A stretch of DNA of 64,000 bases, from contig LSRX01000254.1 in assembly GCA_001939145.1 (NCBI GenBank), positions 505,049-569,048 of the forward strand, read 5' to 3'. The stretch is from Symbiodinium microadriaticum (taxonomy: Eukaryota; Sar; Dinophyceae; Suessiales; Symbiodiniaceae). Position 1 is the first letter of the stretch; the number at the start of each line of letters is the position of its first letter. Shown piece after piece: positions 45,001 through 53,495 of this stretch. Below the pieces are notes generated by a model that ran no database searches, was not told the origin of the DNA, and saw nothing but the letters and a program-made list of their open reading frames with translations. Made by a program: the position numbers and the translations under genes.

Positions 45001-48000
45001 TTCTGCGGAGATGAAAAGGCTTTGAGGCTTTGTTGCAGGCTTTCCAGCGCCCCAATAGCAAGGCAGCCATACCGTGTCGCCGTTCAATAGTAGTAGTCTC
45101 AGTCATCCCAGGAACGGTCATGGTAAGGGTTGCAAGCATGAACTTCATGATGCGCTTGTGTCTCTGAACTCACAAAATCTTCCATGGCACAGCTTCGCTT
45201 GGGTGGCTCCCTCCCCAGCGAATATCCCGTCAGACTCTCCTAAGCCTAAGCTCAGGCAAGCGCCAGGCCCAGCTGGGGATGGGAAAGGCGCCAGTGACCA
45301 TTTTCTTCAGCTCCTCGGAACTTGGAGGGGCGGATGGAGGGGCTGGGATGGCGCTTTGTTCGTGTTGGGGGGCAGAGTCTACTGCTAGGGTTACCTGCCA
45401 AGCCTGCAAGACCACGAGCTCATGACGAGGTGATATCGCCAACTTTACCACCATTGCCGAGAGCTTGGACCCCGAGACGTTCATGAGCATGCTGAGCCTC
45501 GGCAACACAGGAAATGCCTTGTTGAACAGCTTCGCTGTTTCGATTACAATGATTGCAGAACGCTCCTCGAAGGTAGGTTGCGGGCTGTCACCGTGTCAAC
45601 CGGTTTGATATGACTTTGCAACTTCTCTTCAGACCCTCATCAACGTGTCGCTTATTCTTGTGCAAGCATCCCCCACACCCCCCTTCTTGCATAGATGAGG
45701 AGCGATTACCTCGACGAGATGAGCAAGATCTTGGGCAGCAGTCGCACGTTGAGGGTCTTGGGCCTGGTACAAAGCCAGGAACTTGTGGAGGCTCCCTTTT
45801 TGGTTTGAGGTAGCTCCCGACCGCTCCGGCCCCAATGCATCGGGGTCTGGGAAAGCTACCTGGCTTTTCGGGTGGCAGTGGTTTTTGCTTGCCTGCGAAT
45901 TGCGCGATCCTCTTCAGGATCATCATGGGCAAGAGGGGGGTAGTCGGCGAGTTCATCGGTGATGCCATCATGGCCTGGTGGAATGCCCCTTGCAGCAAGC
46001 GGACCAATCCAAACGGCGCTGCAACAATAGGCCAGCAAGCAGTCGAGTCTCGGGTTTGCCTGCAAGGCCTAGAGTTCCCCCACTGCAGAGGGCGCAACAA
46101 GTTCTTGCCAGGCAGCAGTCTATGCCCAGCGCATGGCCAACACAAGCAAGCCGAGCGCAATAACATGACGAGAGACACATGACACATGCTTCATCCACAG
46201 GGCCGCAAGCCAAAGGTAAAGTGGCACCCAACAGAAAACAGCGCAATCAACTTGAAGGGCTGCCGGCCTTTCTGGAGATCACCCCAGGTCATGCCTTAAC
46301 CTGCTACACGTCTAAAGACGCATTGCAACATGGCATTCATATGCTTTCATCATATGGTCCGGTTCCCACGACTCCTCTCTAATCCTCTTGGGGCCGAAGA
46401 GATTTTGCGCTTCACCAAAGGCTCCGATCGACCTTGGGCCCAAACATACCGAGCTCGCTCTCGCAGCAGCTTTGGACCAGCAGGCCGTGCACAGCCCGCA
46501 GGTTTTGGCTTCTTTTCGCTAGACTTCGATCAGGAGCCTAAAGCATCCTAAAGCGGTTTTGGTTAGTGTTAAATCCCAGACATAGTATCGCGGACCAAAG
46601 ACGTTTGGGTCAGTACCACCTCATCTGCCCGACAACCCGTATGTCAACACCTAAGAGCTTTCTGTTTCTATTCATGTTGGGCAGGGCGGCCTAGGTTCAT
46701 GTTAAAGCATGGCCAAGTAACACGTTCTTCTTTTTCCGGATGAAACATTGGCGAAACCTTATGAACCTCCGCAAAGCCAAGAAATTTCCCCAAACGTAGG
46801 CCGTGCTGGGATAAGAAAGGAGACTGCTTGCATCCACGGCGTGCTGCCATCATCATCAGCATAGGGTATAGACTCAACACCGACCCCAGTGAATTACATG
46901 ATGACCGTCATTGCAGAAAAAGCTTGGGCTCACATCGTCTTACATCATTGTGTCGCCAAGTCCCCAACCTGCACGTTGTAGAAAGGGATCACCTGTTCAG
47001 GTCTTCTCGTCTGGGAAACAAAGCCAGAATCGGTCTCAGGTGTTGCATGTTGTCGGTTGTCATCCTGTAGCCATTTATTCCACCAGATCTCCAGAGCAAT
47101 GGGTCGAATGGTGGGGCATGTTGTTTGTTTGTGTGTGTGTGTGTGTCTCCCTATTTCTTCCCTCCTCTCCATCATCAGGAGGAGGCTGCTGCAGTCTTCT
47201 AAGACCCTAGCAAGGTTTGAACTCCTCAGTGCCAGGACCGAGTATCTGAGCTTCGAGAGAAGTGGACGAATGAAGGACTTCCGGAGGCCGGGGTGCTTGC
47301 AGTGCCCACACTGGCACGCGTCTACGTCAATGCTACGGGATAGCATCGCCTTAACCATTCCCTCTGCCCTTTGCACATATTCTCCAAGTCCTCTTTGTTC
47401 TGCTCGACCTTGCATCTCAGCCCTGAGGTTCGAGTTCGCATGGGCATGGTCCGGGGTACTGCGCCTCGGTGTACATCTTTCAACAGCCACGTCTTGAGAT
47501 GAAAGCTTGACTGGACAGCGACGACTTAGGTGCTGGCAGGGAACATTGGCAGCTCACAGCGCATGAAGTGTCATGGCGAAACGAATTACGACCAAGAAAT
47601 GTCGTTGTATCTTGCTGCATTCTTGACCGAACTAGCTTGTCGTCAGGCCGGGAAAAGCGGGCTCAAGCTCGTAGAGCTACTGTAACCGTGACCGCAACCT
47701 TTCGCTACTGGCAGCTTTGCAAATTAAATCCACTGGCCATCAGTCGGAAGGGGTTGCACTGTTGCCACGCGATCCCACAGCTTCGCTGCACCTGCACAAG
47801 ACAGCACCTGCAAACAGATGCTGATTGAGGTACGGTCTCGTGGGCGACAGCGTCAATTTGGCTTCCCGGTTGGAAGGACTCTGTGCCTTTGCATGAAGGA
47901 GGCTTCGGTCAATAGCTTCAAGCAAGCATCTCCGTGTTGTGTTCATTCTTTGTATGGTGCTCTTCCGAGCTGATCCAAAAGCGGAATCTGAAGCTTACGC

Positions 48001-49879
48001 TTCCGAAGCTCCGTGTAGCTCCGTGTAGCCTTTGGGCCGGGCGTCGTCAGCAAGCATTTGAGCTGCCGCTGGTCCCCAATTGGTGCCCACAGTCCCTCAC
48101 ATAAAAAACAGGTGAACCCCCTTTCGATTGAGCACCAGCACGTGGTTGCAGCATGCTTTCCTTTTCTGTGCTTTAGACCACATTTTCGGACCCTGTGGGC
48201 CCGCAACAGCCGCAGAACCGAGTTTCGCGCTGACTACTTAGGAAGCTGAAGCTCGATGAACTCCCAAGAGTCTCCGCAAGCCAGGCAAGTTTTATGGTGT
48301 GGACATCATCATCGAGGCAAGAGATGGGTTGCTCAGTGATCAGATTGCACACCTGAGTTTACCTGGGCAGCCTGGGCTTGCACAGCGACCACATTCAGCC
48401 GCGATAGTTGCGGAACAGCCACAGTTGCTCATGCTAGCAGATTCTTCCTCAGCAAGGCGAATCATCGATTATCGTAGACTCCCGACACCTAGCGGGCCCT
48501 CCAGTTGCCAAGCCCTGAGTGACGACGCAAGCAGGAGGAGGCCGCCAGTGCACCAGGAGCTTTGTGTTTGAATTTGAGGGGGTAAGGTGGGCGCGAGTGC
48601 ATCCTGTCTCGTCCGATACACCAGTCTCAACTGGGTGATATCGCCCGAAAAACTTGGGAGTGTGAGGCTTCCCGCTGCGTTAGGTTGAAGTCTAGCACCC
48701 AGTGGAAATATGAATTGGTCGAGTAACCACGTGTAAGAGAAACTGAGCCGTCTTTCGGTCTGTATCCAACCTGCTGCGCCCTGTGTGAGGAGTGGGCGAG
48801 AAATTCCATCTTCGCGTGTTGGACTTGGTGACGGTGAAAGGTCGGAACCAGGCCCTCAGCCGCAGCCTTTCGGAAAGCTGGAAACATCCTACGAATGTGC
48901 ATCTTGCGCATGTCACCGGAAGTCCACCTATCACACATTCCACTGGCAGCAGGCTGACTGACACTTGCTATAACAACGACAGCTTGAAGCACGGCAAAAG
49001 TGCATCGAACTTGTTCCCTTCAGGCAACGGAGCTGTTCCAGCTGGTCGGCGCCACGTGCCGGCAGAAGGCATGACGTAGCCTCAACGACCAGAGAGGGAC
49101 GAGTGATAAGCGATTGTGGACGGGCAAGCAATAAACAACTTATCGTCATGGGCCCTCTCATGCTGTAGCGTCTTGCAAGACACTGACTCTTTAGCAAGGA
49201 GAGGCCCTAGGTCTAAACACAATTGAACAAGAATTCCTGTGCCAGTCGCCGCCGTGACGTTCCAAGTCACTATAGTTGCATCCAACTCGCAAGACGTAGC
49301 CGTCAAAAAGCCCTAAGGTTCGGGCTTCTTTGCCCGACTCTTTCGAATCCCTGGAGGAAGTGCAGCTCCTGGTCTCAGACAGAGAGATTCGGTTTAAGGG
49401 CTGAGGGCCCAGTAGGTAAGAGCCATCATGCTGACTTTCAGGCGTAAACTGTCATGCATCACAGCGACCCGTCGTTTCTAGGTGTGCAAGGACGCAGCAC
49501 CATATCTCGCGGGGCTAACTGCCGCGTACTTCGGTAAGCGGTCGGGGGATCCCCTCAGTGTACTCTTCATGTTGGTAAGACATTTCAAGCCGACGTCTGG
49601 TTTTTGTCGTTCTAACGTTCTTCACTCAATACTGCAAGCTTTGCGTGTCCGCCGGTCAAACTAACGAAGTAGAAGCTTTTATGCGGACTCAATGTTGTCG
49701 CAACGTTTGCATTGTTGTCGGTTGTGTTCCTAAGTTCCCTGCTAAGTTGATCACAGGAAGTTCGACACATCACTGTAGGACACAAGCATGGATGATTCCC
49801 ACTTGCAGATCTGAGGTACTTCACCGATGGCTTCACTCAAGTCCACGCCCTCTACCGTGCACGACAATTCGAGGCTGAC
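35040..49879 (+). CDS. Cache-domain receptor class III nucleotidyl cyclase, copy A
   Basis: Exons I support: N-terminal sensor about 35040-35333; Cache exons 36239-36314, 37807-37870, 38099-38151, 38254-38293, 39305-39379, 39854-39900, 40440-40518, 40642-40698; membrane exon 41813-41890; catalytic exons 44864-44965, 45267-45309, 45430-45493, 45700-45726, 45918-46017, from 46112 (end unclear), 47421-47460, 47530-47567, 47830-47882, 48285-48316, about 48793-48851; C-terminal exon 49816-49879. Most neighbouring exons join in phase. Motifs: F-S-D-I-A-N-F-T and F-I-G-D-A-I-M-A-W-W (two metal-binding Asp), V-N-L-A-S-R (transition-state Asn and Arg), then R-V-L-D-L-V-T-V-K-G-R. The residue before F-I-G-D is Glu and the one in K-Y-G-L-V-G-D is Gly, which suggests cGMP rather than cAMP synthesis. 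Introns start GT, GC or GA. Gaps remain around 35.3-36.2, 42-44.8 and 46.2-47.4 kb. Confidence 0.75.
38511..38553. repeat. ACAT microsatellite in a cyclase intron
   Basis: Perfect ACAT tetramers in the intron after exon 38254-38293; more copies follow to 38,575. In unit B the same tract (56,965-56,995) is shorter and runs into a different TA repeat. Confidence 0.95.
38905..39192. repeat. Compound CA/TA/ACAT/GA microsatellite
   Basis: CA-rich to 38,927, TA runs at 38,930-38,980 and 39,012-39,046, ACAT at 39,046-39,078, TA again to 39,098, then GA at 39,173-39,192. The unique segment between (39,110-39,172) is shared with unit B at about 57,240-57,300. Confidence 0.93.
42141..42330. repeat. 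Telomere-like minisatellite, 44-bp units
   Basis: About four copies of a 44-bp unit containing gttgagggttgaggtttgag followed by TTTAGGGTGTTAGGGTTTAGGG. TTTAGGG is the plant- and dinoflagellate-type telomere repeat; here it is internal, in a cyclase intron. Unit B (60,590-60,690) has only about two copies. Confidence 0.85.
42422..42775. repeat. Reverse-oriented telomere-like sequence
   Basis: CCCTAAACCCT-type sequence at 42,430-42,450 and again at 42,738-42,775 is the reverse complement of the minisatellite upstream. Together they form a large imperfect inverted repeat around a roughly 400-bp centre. Confidence 0.7.
45700..45726 (+). other. 27-nt micro-exon between two GA-AG introns
   Basis: The upstream exon ends ATGCT before GAGCCT, and this exon follows GATGAG and ends AGCAA before GATCTT; the next exon follows CTCTTCAG. 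Joined, the frame reads M-S-M-L-S-D-Y-L-D-E-M-S-K-I-I-M-G-K, the expected alpha-helix of class III cyclases between the first metal site and F-I-G-D. GT or GC donors at these sites do not restore the frame, so two consecutive GA donors are the best reading. Confidence 0.6.
47127..47146. repeat. GT dinucleotide run
   Basis: Short (GT)n run followed by a pyrimidine-rich tract ending CATCATCAG at 47,179, a strong acceptor-like site for which I could not place an exon. Confidence 0.9.
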
Positions 49880-51011
49880 GTATGGAGTGCCGAACTTTAC
49901 GCTCCGCCGCGCCTATATGATGGCTCCTGGCTTGAGCAGGGCTTTGTGAGGTGCGCAGGAGTTTAGGCCTTGGTCCACTCATTGCTTTGGTTCCTGCCAG
50001 GTGCTTCTGACTTGAATGAAGGGAGAATCTTCTGCATAGCTCGAGCTGGAGCGGCAAGCAGACTAAGCAGTGCAACCTACATGCAATACTCATGCAATCA
50101 GTTCCGAAGATGACTGCAGACTTTCTGCGCTTCTCCGTAGCGAGGTGTCTGACTTTTGGAGGGAAGAAGCCAAGCCATGGAAGCTTAGTTCAGGACTGAT
50201 TTCTAGAATCGTGAAGAATCGATCTGTGATTCGACTACCAATTCCTCGAAGAACACAGCGCGGTATGTCGCAGGCTGCCAGATCCCTGCTCTCCGCATAC
50301 CTTCAGCAATTTCCGCAGGCATGGGGCGTGGGTTGAAGAAACCCACCACCTCCGCTAGAATCAGCTGCCGGCTAGCCACTTCACCATCTGTAATGATGTA
50401 GCAGCTGAGGTCAATTAAGGACTTGAGTTCTTCAACATGCAATGCGCTCTGCGCAAGGACGTGCCAAGCAAGATGCTTCTCCAGCGAGTGGAGACACTCT
50501 TGCAAGACCCACCTCCTGCAGACTGGACCCCTGTCCACGTGCTTACAGAGAAGTGAGCGACATCTACATAGGACTTGGATAGGGAAAGGAACTGCTAATG
50601 CTACACTTGTAATTAGTTTGATTTTCCGTCGTCCGAAAGTGTGAAAGTGCGTCACGTTGCAATCTTGTCTCTATCACGGAGCAGTTCTGACCTTGGAGGT
50701 TATACACAACGGAACCGTGGCATACTTCACTTTTCCCATCTGCGCACGCTCAATACTACAGCACAGGGGTCAAACCCACTCAGCTACACTTCCAAGTCCG
50801 ATGTCGATGCCAGATCCGCCTTAGGCGCTTTTTATCACTTTAGCCTTTTCCAGAGTCGGAAGGTCAGTCTTTGTTTATCCCAAGACCGAATCTCAGGTAA
50901 CTGTGTGAGCCTGGGGTCAAGTACCACCTGGGTTTGTCCAACGAATCGTGCTGTGCTTCCAAAAGATGAAGCACTCAGCGACCAGAGGCTCTTGAGGATC
51001 ACCATCTTGGA
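49880..51011. other. End of unit A, no gene recognised
   Basis: Downstream of the last cyclase exon I see no assignable gene. Open frames at 50,070-50,336 and 50,641-51,063 have no recognisable domain. An exon-like segment further upstream (49,482-49,534: acceptor TTTCTAG, reads V-C-K-D-A-A-P-Y-L-A-G-L-T-A-A-Y-F, then GGTAAGC) may belong to the cyclase tail or another transcript. Confidence 0.4.
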
Positions 51012-51118
51012 GGAGCTATTCATGATATCGGCGTTTCTCTGGTGCAGTTCATGCGCCAGGTAGAGATGGATCTCGGTCCTATGAAGATAAGCCGATAAGC
51101 GCTTGTACATTAACTCTT
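51012..51118. repeat. Dispersed 107-bp repeat, copy 2
   Basis: Matches 16194-16300 without indels. It ends about a dozen bases before the start of duplication unit B, placing it at the tandem junction. It does not occur just upstream of unit A. Confidence 0.8.
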
Positions 51119-51891
51119 ATGTGTGGTTGCAGTAGTAGTGGGTGCTCCGCTCGCTCTTCTGGGAGCATTGTCCAAGCAGGGTTGACATGGAGGGAGCCAG
51201 AATCTTGCCGAACCGCCGCTGCTTTGTCAAAGCCGGATGGGGCAGGGATGGTCATGAAGGCGGCGAAGAGACATGCCAGGAAGAATTAACTTCGGCTTGG
51301 CTATATACTCGGGAAACACTTTTCCCGCAGCTCAAAGCATACTGTTACTTGAACCTGCACAAGAGCAGCTAGCATTATACCTCGTCATCCTAAGGGGCAG
51401 AACAGAGTCAACAGGCTTTGTGAGTCGTTCCAAGACCGGCAACAAGTGTAGTGTAGTAGGTAAGTGTAGCAATGATGGAGGTCCGCAGGCAGGAATTCGG
51501 TATGGTCGACGGCCAGGAAATCGTGTTCAGGCCGGGCAGAGCAAGAAGCGTCGAAGCATGCTGTCAGGTTTTCAGCACTACATTCAAGACAAGGGTCCAT
51601 GTTGCAGTTGATTTGAGTGGTTTCTGTCACAGCCCTGCAGGGCCAGGAGTTGAGAGTGCATATTTGACGCCTCGTGGCTTATATCGGCACCTGATCGCAG
51701 GTACGGAGGGCGCATGCTGACAGGACCACGCTGATCGAGAGGGTGTTTGCCTTTTGAGCCCAAGCGGGATCCTGTCCTACGAATCCCTCCAAACTCTGCG
51801 TGTTGCGCTCACACGCACAGCTGGTCCGTGTTTGGGTCATGCGCCTTCGAAGCAATGCGGTAATTCTCAAAAGTTGCTATGCTATGCTCGT

Positions 51892-52138
51892 CTCGGCTAC
51901 GGCATGCCGTGATAGTCCCGAGTAACGAGCAGCCCTTGGGCCAGCACTGCGCGCTAGATCTTTTCATGAGTTCCACTGCCGGCGCGTGCCGATGCTCGCA
52001 TATGCTCGCACTCGTTTGCAAACCATGTCTCGCATCTATGCAGAGCATGTCATATCCAAGTTGAAACCTTACCGGCAAGCCAAGAACTTCAAACTGCATC
52101 CCATAACTTGCTCGGCATGGCATTCCTGCTTTGCTCGT
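51892..52138. mobile_element. 247-bp segment present only in unit B
   Basis: Unit A reads TGCTCGT then CTCTGAAGAG at 33,624-33,640. Unit B has TGCTCGT at 51,885-51,891, then this extra DNA, then TGCTCGT again at 52,132-52,138, then GAAGAG. The 7-bp direct repeats suggest an insertion with target duplication, but unit A carries four extra bases (CTCT) at the join, so a deletion in A is also possible. No coding capacity and no clear terminal inverted repeats. Confidence 0.4.
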
Positions 52139-53177
52139 GAAGAGTGCTTCAGTTCCTAGTCGTCTACACAGCTCGTAAACGCTTTTTTCTGCAAGTACTG
52201 CAGAAAGAGCACCTGCACAGATTGTTTAGTCGGAAGCTGCAGGAAAGAAAGGCTGCTATCATCCGAAGCTTTGGTGCTTCCTCGTTGCTCCAGTGCCTCT
52301 TCGCCTGCAAAGCGAAAGTTTCATCCGAGAGAAGCTCGCAGCAATTGTCACGGCCAGGTTTTGCAACCAGCATCCTACAAGAAACGAGCAACCCAGAACA
52401 ATGATTCACGTCGATTCCCAGGGTCTGCACGACCGTCACTCTGGCTTTAACCGTGACCTTGCTGTGGAAGGTGCGGTGGGGCATCACAGCTGCAGGTTGC
52501 GTGTGGCGTGTTGTGGTTAGGCTGCCTTGACGAAGTCTTTTGGACCCCGGCATTCGGGTTGACAAAGTCCGTGTGAACTTTGTTCGAACTCGTCTGATCA
52601 CTCCTGGCGCTAAGCTTACAGAGAGCAGCGCAGAACTGCGGGAAAGCGGCTTGCATCCTCGGCAGGCCAGCTTTGAAGACGGCCTTTCGACGCTTGGCGG
52701 TCCAGCTGTTTTGTTCTGTGCCGAGCTGTAAGAAGATGTTGCCCGCAGCTTGTAGTTTGTGGACCCTACTCTTGGATTTTTCGCCCAGCTGCCCAAGTGT
52801 AGCTAGTGGACCCTGTCACAGTCTCGTGTGTTTAGTGACTTGCAGTATGCAGTGCTGGGGTCGGTGTACAGTTATGGGCCAGGAGGACCACGGTCAAGAC
52901 TCATCGTGTTGGCAGGGACAATGGGCCGAACAGAAGCGTAATCTTCATCCATAGCACGTTAGGCAGAGAAATCGCACCAAACAAGAAGAGAAGCAACATT
53001 ACCAGCAAGGGGCATCAATCGAGACAACTTTTCTGGACGGCTCGCGTCGTCCAGCTACTGGCCCAATGCGAGAGCTTCAGACGTGTTTGGTGTTACTATG
53101 ATTTGGTCGTTCTGAGAAAGCCTGAACTTTTCTTGGCCTGGTAAGTTGCCGAAGGATCGAGCTCGCTATCGACTACC

Positions 53178-53375
53178 GTGGCACTAGTGATAGGATTACT
53201 AAGTGCCATTATATTCCTCACAAGCTGTCGGCTGTCTGACGAGATTTCGTTGCCAATTGCCGCCCGTGTGGCCCGACAAGGAAGCAGCAAGAAACTGACG
53301 ACGCACTGCTTCGTGAGCTCAACAAGTCGTCAACAGAAGCTTGGTGTCGAGTTCAGCATTTGCTGTTGCATCTGA
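53178..53375 (+). CDS. Candidate exon with one transmembrane helix, unit B
   Basis: Counterpart of 34,735-34,919. The helix and the I-S-L-P-I-A-A-R segment are kept, with substitutions G to S, V to I, Y-E to S-D and L to V. A one-base deletion upstream (GGTAAG for GGTCAAA) shifts the frame before the helix relative to unit A, so either the exon starts after that point or this copy is damaged there. Confidence 0.3.
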   Translation: MALVIGLLSAIIFLTSCRLSDEISLPIAARVARQGSSKKLTTHCFVSSTSRQQKLGVEFSICCCI

Positions 53376-53495
53376 GGGTCTTTAGGGCAACGAGAGTCGG
53401 AGGCTTGTTGAATACGAATGCACGGTCATACCAGCGTTTTGCTTGCTTTCGTTTCTTTGACGGTATGAAAACGACAGGACATCTTGAATAACATG

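Larger units (their letters stand above)
32864..51130 (+). repeat. Tandem duplication unit A, about 18.3 kb
   Basis: Sequence from 32,864 (agtagtagtgggtgctccgc) matches sequence from 51,131 and can be followed to 45,677, which corresponds to the window end in unit B. The shift is 18,267 at the start, 18,456 in the middle and 18,323 at the end, reflecting indels, mostly in microsatellites. Because unit B starts right where the unmatched part of A ends, the simplest reading is a direct tandem duplication with A = 32,864 to about 51,130. Identity is uneven: about 34.9-38.5 kb and 43.75-44.96 kb are nearly identical to B; other parts carry visible substitutions. Confidence 0.88.
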
